A stretch of DNA of 64,000 nt from Gluconacetobacter sacchari. GTDB taxonomy: Bacteria > Pseudomonadota > Alphaproteobacteria > Acetobacterales > Acetobacteraceae. The notes under the pieces are model-generated. The model saw only the letters and a program-made list of their open reading frames with translations. It had not been told where the DNA came from and made no database searches. This document shows positions 23,408-32,200 of this stretch, in pieces. Position numbers and translations under genes: made by a program. Numbering within the stretch: position 1 is the first letter of the stretch; each line of letters begins with the position of its first letter. Location: NCBI RefSeq assembly GCF_014174255.1, contig NZ_JABEQJ010000022.1, forward strand, positions 1-64,000, given 5' to 3'.

Positions 23408-23439
23408 CCCCGGTCTGGTGGTGGATCACCAAGCCGGGG
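23408..23439 (+). promoter_or_regulatory. Leader hairpin before the 23468 gene
   Basis: CCCCGG (23408-23413) pairs with CCGGGG (23434-23439), and CTGGTG with CACCAA inside it. The hairpin ends 28 nt before ATG 23468 and would sit in the 5' leader. A translational or transcript-stability role is possible. Confidence 0.45.
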
Positions 23440-23467
23440 CTGACGCAGAACAGAAAAGGGTGATTTC

Positions 23468-24157
23468 ATGTCCGACGCTACCACCACAATGGCCGCCGCT
23501 CTCGGGTCCGCGCAAGAGCGCAAGGCGAAAAAGTCCGCACAGGCCCCGAGCAAGACCGCTCGCGACCGGGAATTTCAGGCAGCAATCCAGCGCAACCGCG
23601 AGAACAACGTCATCACCCTTGAGGGGGTCCGCCTGATGACGCCAAACGCGACCCTTGCCGGCAATTTCGAGCGCCTCCTTGGCATTGCGGTGGCCGATTA
23701 CGACGAGACGTTCGGCGCGGGATACAATGCTACCATGGACGAGATGAAGGCCATGGCCACCGTGCTGGCCTATGAGTGGCGCGGCGAAACCGAGTATCGC
23801 AATCTGGAAATGCACATGCAGCGCGTCGTCGGTGCCCGTATCGCGTCCGCCCATGGTGCCGCCCGCTTCTACCAGAGCAAGGCCGCCGTCTCCCGCGAGC
23901 TTAATTCGGCCCTGCGCAACCCTGACCGTGACGAGGACCGGATGGGCGTCGACGGTCAGGAAAACCGGGCGCAGAATGCCCGCCTGTTCGCCGCACAGGC
24001 CGGGGCGCGGGCCTATGCCCTGCTGGCCCTTGCCGAGGGCGCGGCCAAGGCATATGCGGAATTTCTCGGCAGCGAATGGCAGCCCTACAGCCCGCGTAAT
24101 GGCCGCACGCTGGACCAGCGCGCCAACGCCGAAGCGCTCGACGCGCTCGGCTTCTGA
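23468..24157 (+). CDS. Hypothetical protein, abundant-protein-like composition
   Basis: A 229-residue Ala-rich, mostly helical soluble protein (MSDATTTMAAALGSAQERKA; GARAYALLALAEGAAKAYAE). No signal peptide or membrane segment. The long leader with hairpin and operator-like repeats suggests tight regulation. No family recognised. It is followed by a small membrane protein and then a strong terminator, so these two genes form one transcript. Confidence 0.6.
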   Translation: MSDATTTMAAALGSAQERKAKKSAQAPSKTARDREFQAAIQRNRENNVITLEGVRLMTPNATLAGNFERLLGIAVADYDETFGAGYNATMDEMKAMATVLAYEWRGETEYRNLEMHMQRVVGARIASAHGAARFYQSKAAVSRELNSALRNPDRDEDRMGVDGQENRAQNARLFAAQAGARAYALLALAEGAAKAYAEFLGSEWQPYSPRNGRTLDQRANAEALDALGF

Positions 24158-24238
24158 CACCGGCCGGAAGGAGGGGCCGCCCGCGCGGCCCTTCCGAACC
24201 GGTCCTAACCGCCCAGACGTGAAGGCAGCCATACCGAA

Positions 24239-24517
24239 ATGCAGCTTCCCCTTTTCAAATCCCTTCAATCGATCAATATACAGGACGACAAGGCCACTGA
24301 AGTCGTCGAAGCCATGGAGGGCTACATCGCCATGAGGATCGCTGAAGCGAATGCTCCGTTGCTGGCCGAACTCCGTAGCGTCCGCGCCGAGATGAAAACG
24401 GAGAACGGCGCCGTAAAGGCGGAAATCGGTTCCGTTAAATGGATGGTCGGCGCGATCGGCCTTTTGCTTACCCTGATCGGACTCGCGCCGACGTTCTTCA
24501 AAGCGTTTGGGCACTGA
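24239..24517 (+). CDS. Small coiled-coil membrane protein
   Basis: A 92-residue protein. Residues 30-65 form a charged helix (AELRSVRAEMKTENGAVKAE) and about 68-85 are a membrane segment (WMVGAIGLLLTLIGLAPTFF). This coiled-coil plus C-terminal anchor layout resembles DUF1640-type small proteins. Function unknown. A rho-independent terminator follows 23 nt after the stop. Confidence 0.6.
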   Translation: MQLPLFKSLQSINIQDDKATEVVEAMEGYIAMRIAEANAPLLAELRSVRAEMKTENGAVKAEIGSVKWMVGAIGLLLTLIGLAPTFFKAFGH

Positions 24518-24540
24518 TGCCCCCAGACATCGCCCAAGCG

Positions 24541-24568
24541 AAGGCGGCCCTCCGGGCCGCCTTTTTTC
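24541..24568 (+). terminator. Rho-independent terminator
   Basis: AAGGCGGCCC-TCC-GGGCCGCCTT followed by a T-run: a 10-bp GC stem, 3-nt loop and U-tract. It ends the 23468-24517 transcript. Confidence 0.92.
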
Positions 24569-24634
24569 ATTATAAGCGCTAAAATGAAAAACGCGGCGTA
24601 CGGCCCGGCTGCATAGCCGCTCTTCCCACGGGCC

Positions 24635-24766
24635 GCGTTATGCCCGTTTGCCACATATCCACCGGCCGCGATCCTGACTCTTGGCGGTCGATCGCGGCCG
24701 GTGGATATGCTCCGACGCCCCTGCGGGGCGCCTCCGGCCCTTCGGGCTGGAAAACGGGCATAACGC
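24635..24766. repeat. Structured element A (closing stem plus three hairpins)
   Basis: A perfect 15-bp inverted repeat, GCGTTATGCCCGTTT (24635-24649) with AAACGGGCATAACGC (24752-24766), encloses a perfect 19-bp inverted repeat (24654-24672 with 24691-24709), a CGCCCC-TGC-GGGGCG hairpin (24716-24731) and a GGCCC-TTC-GGGCT hairpin near 24736-24748. Element B has the same layout with compensatory changes in the stems. No coding sequence. RNA, cruciform DNA or a recombination site are all possible. Confidence 0.85.
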
Positions 24767-24980
24767 TCAAGACATCGAGCAGCGCAGCCTGCTTCGAACT
24801 CTCCAGTGCTGGGGCGCGTGTGCCGGCGTGACGATGGCCGCGCCTTCGAACGGGGAGCGCCCCTGCGCATGGCGAAGCCCACGGGCTCCGACCGAAGGGG
24901 CCGGACATCCCTTTTCATTATGGGTATCGACCATCGGTTCCGGCGCATCCACGGCCGCGACGTCGTTCTTCCCGCGCGCC

Positions 24981-25112
24981 GCGTTGTCCCCGTTTACCAC
25001 ATATCCACCGGCCGCGATCCTGACTCTTGGCGGTCGATCGCGGCCGGTGGATATGCTCCGGCGTCCCTGCGGGACGCCTTCGGCCCTCCGGGCTGGAAAA
25101 CGGGGACAACGC
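24981..25112. repeat. Structured element B, covarying with element A
   Basis: GCGTTGTCCCCGTTT (24981-24995) pairs perfectly with AAACGGGGACAACGC (25098-25112). Inside are the same 19-bp inverted repeat as element A (25000-25018 with 25037-25055), a GGCGTCCC-TGC-GGGACGCC hairpin and a GGCCC-TCC-GGGCT hairpin. Compared with A, two closing-stem pairs and one hairpin pair differ on both strands at once, so base pairing is conserved while sequence changes. Confidence 0.85.
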
Positions 25113-25160
25113 GCAGGTCCGACGAATGCGCGGCAGGAGCGCCGGCCGGCATCGTTTGGT

Positions 25161-25280
25161 GTTGCCCTCATAAACCACAGGCGATCCCCAGGGCCGCTTG
25201 CGCCATGAGGCGCGCGGCCCCGGGGATCGCCTGCTCCGCGCTACGCGCTCCGGCCCTTCGGGCTGGATTATGAGGACAAC
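25161..25280. repeat. Structured element C, same layout, different sequence
   Basis: GTTGCCCTCATAA (25161-25173) pairs with TTATGAGGACAAC (25268-25280) with one mismatch. Inside are a 19-bp inverted repeat with one mismatch (25179-25197 with 25214-25232), a GCGC-TAC-GCGC hairpin (25238-25248) and GGCCC-TTC-GGGCT. The inner 19-bp stem has the same length as in A and B but an unrelated sequence; the last hairpin is shared. Nothing coding is seen in 24518-25362. Confidence 0.8.
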
Positions 25281-25362
25281 CGGGCCTGGTCTCCCTGGCC
25301 GAAGACGGTCCAGCCAGGCCGCCGCCTCTCCCTTGGCCCGTCGGTGTCCGCCTCGCCGGGGT

Positions 25363-26016
25363 TTACGGTTTGCCCTTCAGGGCGGCGTCGAGATCACACC
25401 ATAAATGGACACGCTGTTCGTCGGTGACGGCGTGCTTGACGCAATACAGCCCCACCGCCGCGTCACGGTGCATGCCATACCACAGCAATCCGCCACCGGC
25501 CCCAGCACATAGGAGGAACGTCGCGAGGTTCAGCGCCATCCAGCGCATCGTCATCAGGTCCACGAACGTCTGCACCGTCGATGGCAGCTCGTCTTTCCAA
25601 CGCTCTTTCATCGCGTCACCCAGCGCCGCCTCCGCCTTTCGAACGATTGAAGCCACCATGAACTGGGTATTGGTGGCGGCCTGGCTCTCGGCCTGCTTCT
25701 CCACCCGATCGCGGAGTACTGCGGCGAGCTTCACCTCCTCACGGAGCTTTTCGACCAGCGGTCCTGCTTCGCCTGCGACTGTCTCTTGCAGCAGTTCCAC
25801 CTGCCGTGCCGCGCCGTCGCAAGCACTGAGCAATTGCACGATCAAATCCGCCAGATGCTCGTGTTCCCGCGAAAACGCTATGACCGCTTGCCCGAGTGGT
25901 TCGTGGGGGAGAACACCCGCCGCTGAAAGGGCGGCGAGTGTCTTTTCGTGCAACGCACGTTGTCGAGCCGGGACGAGTTCCGCGGCCGACAGGCGCTGTG
26001 CATCGCCCGGGCTCAT
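25363..26016 (-). CDS. Coiled-coil inner-membrane protein partnered with the ParA-like gene
   Basis: A 217-residue protein from MSPGDAQRLSAAELVPARQR. Residues about 40-140 are helical with coiled-coil character (ARQVELLQETVAGEAGPLVE; LAAVLRDRVEKQAESQAATN). A membrane segment at about 160-182 (ALNLATFLLCAGAGGGLLWY) is followed by a short C-terminal domain with two Cys. It overlaps the ParA-like gene (ATGA at 26013-26016), so the two act together. No family recognised. Confidence 0.6.
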   Translation of the reverse strand: MSPGDAQRLSAAELVPARQRALHEKTLAALSAAGVLPHEPLGQAVIAFSREHEHLADLIVQLLSACDGAARQVELLQETVAGEAGPLVEKLREEVKLAAVLRDRVEKQAESQAATNTQFMVASIVRKAEAALGDAMKERWKDELPSTVQTFVDLMTMRWMALNLATFLLCAGAGGGLLWYGMHRDAAVGLYCVKHAVTDEQRVHLWCDLDAALKGKP

Positions 26017-26804
26017 GGAAACAGATCCGGTCTGGCCGAATCCAGAACGCCTGCCATGAACGCATCGCGCCACTGTCGGGCCATAGTGGGCCAGAAGATA
26101 CTTGGGGTATCCCCTGATTTCGGCTTTTTGCCTTCAAGCGCGTCGTGAATTGACATATCCGCTCGCTCGAGGTCTCCGAGGCACGCGAGGAACGGAACAG
26201 GAATCAGCTTGACGCCCTCGCTGCCCATTTCTTGCACGCGCCGGTCGCTGACAAAGAACTCCATGATGGCGGTCGGGATACGAAAGCGGTCGCCGACACC
26301 GCCGTTGAGAAAGAGTACCCGATTTGTGACGTCACAGAACGGTCCGTTCTTCCACGCCCGATAGACATTCTCGATGTCGTCGTAACTTGTGCCGCAGAAG
26401 GCATGAACAACGAGATCGATGTTCGCCTCCTTCAGTCCGGTGACCAGATCGAGGTCCTCAGCGAGGCGACGCGGCATTGTATCATTCCCGCCCAGATCCA
26501 TGATCGTGGTGCTGCCACGCTCGGCACAATCTGCGATCGCCACGCTTACCCATTTCTTGAAGTCGTCGAGATCGCCGGATTTTGGCGGCGGCAGCACGAG
26601 ATCCGGATAGCGCGATAATTGGCGGCGCATCGTGTCGTTCTGGATGTCGCCATCCGCGATGCGAATGTTCTTTCGGCCGGCCTTCAACGCTTCGTTAACA
26701 AGCGCAATTTCAGACGTGCTTCCTCCGTTGCGTCCCCGGCCCTCGCGCCAGATCAAGCGCGCGCGCTCGGGTGGGGCCGCAGGCTGTGCGTTTTTCATGA
26801 TCAT
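26013..26804 (-). CDS. ParA/TraL-like protein with degenerate P-loop
   Basis: A 263-residue protein in which RLIWREGRGRNGGSTSEIAL takes the place of the ParA Walker A (KGGxGKT/S). The Lys is missing. Later RIADGDIQNDTMRRQLSRYP and TTIMDLGGNDTMPRRLAEDL match the ParA-like A' and B regions of plasmid TraL/ParA-type NTPases, the latter with DLGGND instead of DxPxG. ATP hydrolysis is doubtful. It follows motif copy 2 by 53 nt and is coupled to a membrane protein, suggesting a role in transfer or positioning. Confidence 0.6.
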   Translation of the reverse strand: MIMKNAQPAAPPERARLIWREGRGRNGGSTSEIALVNEALKAGRKNIRIADGDIQNDTMRRQLSRYPDLVLPPPKSGDLDDFKKWVSVAIADCAERGSTTIMDLGGNDTMPRRLAEDLDLVTGLKEANIDLVVHAFCGTSYDDIENVYRAWKNGPFCDVTNRVLFLNGGVGDRFRIPTAIMEFFVSDRRVQEMGSEGVKLIPVPFLACLGDLERADMSIHDALEGKKPKSGDTPSIFWPTMARQWRDAFMAGVLDSARPDLFP

Positions 26805-26857
26805 TTAAACTCCCTCACAGGCGAGATCGTCCGCCAAGGGGGAGCCTGCCAGACAGC

Positions 26858-26867
26858 GGTGAGAGTT
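26858..26867 (-). promoter_or_regulatory. AACTCTCACC motif, copy 2
   Basis: Exact 10-mer on the minus strand, 53 nt before the ParA-like gene and 12 nt beyond the end of the 26880 gene. Same orientation rule as the other copies. Confidence 0.7.
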
Positions 26868-26879
26868 CCGCGTTTCAGA

Positions 26880-27884
26880 TCAGGAAAAAATGCCTCGGGT
26901 TGCCGCCCTGTTGGCGCGCCCCAGTGCCTGCCGCTTGAGGCAAACTTCCATCGGTAGTTCGAGTGCGACGCGCCCTGCGGCTATTCCGATGATGACCTCG
27001 GCGTATGTTTGAGGCAGAGGAGCCTCACGCTGGCGTTTCTTGAACAGATAATACCAGCAGCGCAGCCAGTCGTCCTCACTCTCGAATGTCATTTTCAACG
27101 GTAGGCGTTCGAAACCTCGCTCCGGCGGCAAGTCCGGCCCATAGCGCCACTTTCTGGCACTCTCCGGCTGTGCTTCCAGCGTTTCTACCGTCAGAACCCT
27201 GATCTCGCCCCACTGTGCGCGTGGCTTTTGATACGGCCAGTCCTGATCCGACCGGTCAAGCTCCTCCTGGCTGGCTAACGGTGAGAGCAATAGCGGATCA
27301 CCCTCCGCCAGCGGTTCCACCGCCACAGGCTCTTGGTGGCGGGTGGCCGGAGGCGGTGCCGCGTATGAGGGTGCTACCGCAGGAGCGGCTTGTGCTGGTG
27401 TCGGGGCGATTCGGTCCGCCGGCTCGCTAGGGATCGTGAACCCGTCGGCGCCCGGCATCACCTGGTATGCGGGCCGGCTTTGCCAGTCAGGCCGCAGATC
27501 AGGTGCGGCCGCATGGCGCGCTGCATCAAGAATGTCGCGCTCGTGCTTGCGGCGCAGTCGCTCTCGGGCCTTCCTCTCAGCTTCCTCCGCCAGCCGTACC
27601 CGGCCTTCAGCAACTTTCGCGCGAACCCGGTACCACGTTTTCTTCAGGGTTTCGGGCTGGGCTGCGCCGCCGTCGAGGTTGGTCAGGCCGTCCTCCGCAA
27701 AAGCAGCCGCCATCCGCGCCCAACGCACTTTCTTGTCGGCCCACGCCTCCGCGCAGCGGTCGAAGTTCTCGACCATGAACAGGTAGATCGGGGAGTGCGC
27801 CCATGAACCCGTACGGCAGGCCTCCATGGCCTCCCATACTTTCCCTGGTCCCCCGACTGACGTGCCTGCTGCTACCGCTGCCAC
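26880..27884 (-). CDS. Hypothetical accessory (possibly relaxosome) protein
   Basis: A 334-residue protein from GTG 27884 with an AGGAGG ribosome-binding site. About 20-110 is helical with AWADKKVRWARMAAAFAEDG and LKKTWYRVRAKVAEGRVRLA, the W-x-R-V-R pattern seen in TraK-like small transfer proteins. A Pro/Ala linker (160-200) leads to a C-terminal domain with FESEDDWLRCWYYLFKKRQR. It stands divergent from the fitAB/relaxase side across a palindrome-bearing spacer. The transfer role is inference from position. Confidence 0.5.
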   Translation of the reverse strand: MAAVAAGTSVGGPGKVWEAMEACRTGSWAHSPIYLFMVENFDRCAEAWADKKVRWARMAAAFAEDGLTNLDGGAAQPETLKKTWYRVRAKVAEGRVRLAEEAERKARERLRRKHERDILDAARHAAAPDLRPDWQSRPAYQVMPGADGFTIPSEPADRIAPTPAQAAPAVAPSYAAPPPATRHQEPVAVEPLAEGDPLLLSPLASQEELDRSDQDWPYQKPRAQWGEIRVLTVETLEAQPESARKWRYGPDLPPERGFERLPLKMTFESEDDWLRCWYYLFKKRQREAPLPQTYAEVIIGIAAGRVALELPMEVCLKRQALGRANRAATRGIFS

Positions 27885-28006
27885 GGCGATCCTCCTGCGG
27901 CTCAGACCCTATTGGCGGCTGCGCCGGCGGTCAAGCCCGAGGCGTATAGCGGCCGCTAAGGGACTCCTAGGGGAACAGGATCGGGACAACATTTAGAGCA
28001 GCACAC

Positions 28007-28023
28007 AAATGCAAATTGCATTT
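28007..28023. promoter_or_regulatory. Palindrome between divergent transfer-side genes
   Basis: AAATGCAA-A-TTGCATTT is a perfect 8-bp inverted repeat with one central base, in an AT-rich island (28000-28035) of an otherwise GC-rich spacer (27885-28178). Imperfect GCACA/TGTGC arms flank it. It could be a promoter operator or part of the transfer origin. The nick site cannot be named. Confidence 0.45.
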
Positions 28024-28131
28024 GCATATTTTTGTGCGTCTACGCCGCCCTCCGAGGAGCGTCCTTCGCTCGCCGGAGTCCCGGGATGGGCCGAGGCGTC
28101 GCCTTCCCAGGCGGGAGGCGTTGCGTGGGCA

Positions 28132-28164
28132 GCAGTCATTGCCGACATTGCTATCAATGATTGC
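28132..28164. promoter_or_regulatory. fitA copy 2 operator
   Basis: GCAGTCATTG (28132-28141) and CAATGATTGC (28155-28164) are inverted repeats with one mismatch, ending 14 nt before fitA. They share the GCAGTCA core with the dyad in front of fitA copy 1. Confidence 0.6.
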
Positions 28165-28178
28165 GGCAGGGGGACGCC

Positions 28179-28424
28179 ATGGCGGCGATGACGATCCGTA
28201 ATATCGACGAGGCACTGAAGCGTAAGCTGCGTATCCGCGCAGCAACGCACGGTCGCTCGATGGAAGATGAGGCCCGAGCCATTCTGCGAGCCGTGCTCGC
28301 CTCGGAAGACCCTGTTACTGTCCCGCTGGGAGAGGCCATCCAGCGCCGCTTCTCCGCCCTCGGTGGCGTCGAGCTCCCTGATATCGTGCGCGAGCCTATT
28401 CGCGACGTGGAACTCGACGGGTGA
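28179..28424 (+). CDS. fitA: FitA-like antitoxin, copy 2
   Basis: An 81-residue ribbon-helix-helix antitoxin: AMTIRNIDEALKRKLRIRAA, HGRSMEDEARAILRAVL, and a tail ending PIRDVELDG. It is a close paralogue of the 5626-5871 copy along its whole length. Its TGA overlaps the GTG of the toxin remnant. It appears intact and could cross-protect against related FitB toxins elsewhere. Confidence 0.85.
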   Translation: MAAMTIRNIDEALKRKLRIRAATHGRSMEDEARAILRAVLASEDPVTVPLGEAIQRRFSALGGVELPDIVREPIRDVELDG

Positions 28425-28846
28425 TCGTTCTCGACACGAATGTGCTCTCGGAGGTGATGCGGCCGGCTCCAGATCACCGTGTGATGTCCTAGCTCTCGCA
28501 GCAGTCAACGGCCTCCCTGTTCATCTCAGCGGTGACCCAGGCGGAGATCCTCTATGGCCTTGCGCTTCTGCCGGAAGGCCAACGGCGGGACCGACTGCTC
28601 GCGGTGGCTCATGAGATGTTTGCCGAGGAATTTGCGTGGCGCATTTTGCCGTCCGATCGTGAGGCCGCAGCGGCCTATGCGGAGATCGCCTCGGCGCGCA
28701 GGAGGGGCGGCAATCCGATCAGCCAGTTTGATGCCCAAATCGCCGCCAGCGCGCTCTCACGCGGTGCTCGGTTGGCGACGCGCAACGAGCGGGATTTCGT
28801 TGGATGTGGCGTTGAGGTTTTGAACCCGTGGTCGCTCTGCCCCTGA
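28421..28846 (+). pseudogene. fitB: fitB PIN toxin with an internal stop codon
   Basis: From GTG 28421 the frame reads VIVLDTNVLSEVMRPAPDHR, then VMS and TAG at 28490-28492 where FitB proteins have Trp (WL). After the stop the same frame continues as LSQQSTASLFISAVTQAEIL, YGLALLPEGQRRDRLLAVAH, NPISQFDAQIAASALS and RNERDFVGCG to the normal end at 28846. The catalytic Asp of LDTN is cut off from the rest, so the toxin is dead unless the stop is read through or translation restarts. Confidence 0.85.
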
Positions 28847-28879
28847 CGCCCTCTCTTCGGGCACGCCTCATCCAGTTCG

Positions 28880-28889
28880 AACTCTCACC
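28880..28889 (+). promoter_or_regulatory. AACTCTCACC motif, copy 3
   Basis: Exact 10-mer on the + strand, 50 nt before the TTG start of the gene preceding the relaxase. Confidence 0.7.
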
Positions 28890-28939
28890 GGTCGTTTGTA
28901 GCCTCTGATCAGACTGAAGTCCGATTGGAGGAGAGGGAT

Positions 28940-29236
28940 TTGAGCCAGATCGAATCACTGAGGCGTCTTGCCGCGATCGAAACGCGGCTGGACTTTCTGG
29001 TCAGGCAGGCGGAAGCGGACACCGGCGATCGTGAGATCCTGCGTCAGATCGTGGAGACCCTGAGCGTTCAGGGCAGATTGATCGCCGATATCCACGCGGT
29101 GCTTCATCCAGAGGAAGACGCGGCGCAGACGGGGCCCGGCGTCCGTGAACTACTGCTGCAGATTCTCGCAGCCGTTGAGAGCCTGCGCGCTCCCATCACC
29201 AAAGCCCTCGCCCAGACGGAGCGCGCCCCGTCATGA
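28940..29236 (+). CDS. Small helical protein upstream of the relaxase
   Basis: A 98-residue helical protein (SLRRLAAIETRLDFLVRQAE; ILRQIVETLSVQGRLIADIH). TTG 28940 is chosen because GGAGGAGAGGG lies directly upstream; the next in-frame TTG, 28925, lies before that site. The end overlaps the relaxase start by 4 nt (ATGA). Small genes in this place often encode relaxosome accessory proteins; no family is recognised. Confidence 0.6.
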   Translation: MSQIESLRRLAAIETRLDFLVRQAEADTGDREILRQIVETLSVQGRLIADIHAVLHPEEDAAQTGPGVRELLLQILAAVESLRAPITKALAQTERAPS

Positions 29237-32200
29237 TGAGCTTCAAGAAAATCGCGGCGAACGCCAACGGCAAGCTGATCGTCGCCTATCTTCGTGAGAA
29301 CAAGCTGGAGCCGCGCCAGGACATTGGGATGGCGACGGATCCGGCCGCCGATACCGGCCGCCGCCTGAATGCCTATTACACGGGTAAGGACGGGCGGGGA
29401 GCGTGGATGTCCGATATGGGGTCGCGTATTGCCGATGCGCTGGGTGTCGACCTGTCGCGGCCGCCCGGCGACAAGACCCTGGAGCGTCTCGTCACGGCGC
29501 GCCGGGCGGATACGGGCACGGAATGGGAAGCGACCAAGGGTCGGAAGCGCGAGATATCGGCCTACGACCTGACGTTCAGCCCGGACAAGAGCGTCACCCT
29601 CGCTGCGGAGTTCGCCGGCACGGCGGCCGAACAGGGCGTGATCTGGATTGCCATTCATTCGGCGGCCGAGGCTGCGATGCGCCTGGTCGCATCGGAGGTC
29701 GGCCAGGCCCGGCGGACGGTCAACGGTGAGATGTTCGTCGAACAGGGCGAAGTCGCCTGGATCGCTTTCCGCCATTACACGGCGCGGCCAACCCTGGATA
29801 TCCAGGACGGCTATGGCGGGGTCACCGCGAGGGTCGAGGTTCCGGTTCCTGGTGATCCCCAGGCCCATATCCATCATCTGCTGCTCAACATCGTCGCCAC
29901 CGAAAGCGGGCACCTTGGCTCGCTGGATTCCCAGCGCATCACGGACACGACCGCCCATCTCTATGGTGCGTATTTCCAGGCGATCCTCGCTCAGAGGCTC
30001 CGGGAGTTGGGGATCGCGGTGCATGTGGATGAGCGCGGACGCGCCATCCGGATCAGCGCGATCCCCGAGCACGCCAGGGACGCCTTTTCGAAGCGGCATC
30101 ACGACACGGAAGCGAGGGCAAAATCCTTTGCCAAAGCCCAGGGCCGAGAGTGGGCGGGAATGTCGGCCGACGAGAAGTATCGCGTCCTCTACGAGACCAA
30201 CCTGCGTTACCGTCAGGCCAAGTATGATGGCGGCAACGAGCGCGAGATCTGGCGGGAGATGGCGGCGGCGATCGGCTGGTCGCACGACACTGTTCTGACG
30301 GAGGCTCCGGCTGCGCTACGCCCGCGTTCCGACCGGCTGGAGGAGGCATACACCATCGCTGCGAAGATGATCGCGGAAGAGTTCAAGACGGCCGCGGTGA
30401 TTGACCATGATGTGCTGCGTCTCCACGCGGCGCATGGCCTGATCGCTGCCGGCATCGAGGATGCTGCGGACATCACCCGTGTGGTCGACATGGTGGAGGC
30501 ACGGGGCCTCCAGATTGAGGGGGAACAGAGCGTTCTGCACATCCGCGAACGGCATGGCCGCGTCCGGGTGACGAATTCCCGTCAGTTGCGCGTTGAACGG
30601 GAGGTGGAGGCGCTTCTCACGGAAGCGGTCGCGGCACAGGGCGGCGCCCTGTCGGTTGAGAGCATTCGCGCGGCGATCGGCCGTTCGAACCTGGATTTTC
30701 AGAGCAACGCGATTCATGGTCAGGCGCAGCTTAACATGATTCACCATTTCGGGCGCGCGAAGCAGATTGCGTTCCTGATGGGGGTGGCGGGTTCGGGGAA
30801 GACGGCCATGCTCAGCGTGTTGAGCGACGCGTGGCACCAGGATGGGCGTAAGGTGTTCGGTGCCGCCATGGCCTGGCAACAGGCAGAGAACATGAAGGGT
30901 GCAGGCCTGGACGGCGCGTTTGCCATGACAAAGCTTCTGAACGATCTGGACCGGGGCAGGCTTGCTCTCGACAGCAAGAGTGTTCTGGTGATCGACGAGG
31001 TGAGTCAGGTGGCGCCAGAGCAGATGCTGCGGCTTTTGCAGCACCAGAAGCAGATGGGCTTCGCGTTGCGTCTGATCGGCGATCGGGAGCAGGGGCAGTC
31101 GATCGGCGCCGGCGACGCGGTCGAGTTGCTTTTGCGTCATCTGCCGCCCGAGGTAACGCCCGAAATCCTCACGACCGTGCGGCAGCGGGATGCCCGCGAC
31201 AGAGCGATTGCCGGCATGTTCCGGAGTAACGGCCGTGACGTCACAATTTCGGAGGACGAGCAGCGACAACGCGATGTCGCCCGGGTGAGCGAGGCTCTGG
31301 CGATGAAACGGACCGACGGCACGGTGCGCCTGGTCGGCGGCGATCTGGATCAGGTGGTGACAGAAATTGCCGAGTTCTATCTGAGGCGCAGGGAAGTGCT
31401 CGCCGCCGGCGGCGCCAAGCGCGGGATCACCATTTCCGTTCCTACCAACGAGGACGCGGCGCTGATCAGCCTTGCCATTCGCAATCGGCTGAAAGCGCGT
31501 GGCGAACTGACCGGACCGGAGCGGGTCATCGCTGCTGTGGATCAGCGGGGGCAGACGTTCGACCTGCCGATCGTCCAAGGCGACCGGGTGCGGCTGTTCG
31601 ATCGGATCTACGTGCCGACACCGAACGGCTACGGGCGAACGACGTTCGGCTCTAATGGCGATTTCGTTACCGTGCTGGGGTGGGACGAAAAGACTTTGCG
31701 CCTGCGCAACCGGGATGGTGTCGAGGCGACGATCTCTTTGGACGCGCTCCGCGATCCGACTGGGAAAACGGATCGGACGCGCCTCGGGTTCGGTTACGCC
31801 ATGACGATCGATTCCGCTCAGGGTATCACCTCGGACGAGCACATCAACGCGATGCCTCGGGGAACGGGGAGCATGACAGGGTTCCGTGCTTACGTGGCGG
31901 AGAGCCGGCACATCCTTCGGTGCTGGACGATGATCTCCGAAGCCGCGTTGCGCGAAGCGGAGGAACATTCCCGGCCGCTGGGTGATCCGACTCCGGTAAC
32001 GCTCGCCGACCTCTGGGAGAGGGCGATCAAGGATCTGGCACGGCATGAATACAAGGCGCTGGGGATTGATCTGCTGGCGTCACGCAAGGAACTCGAGCGT
32101 ATCCTGACGCTGGCGGCCAAGCTTGCCGAGCGGCGTGAACGTATGTTCGGTCAGAAGCGGGATCCCTCGGAGGAGTATCGCAACCGCGCCGCCACCAAGG

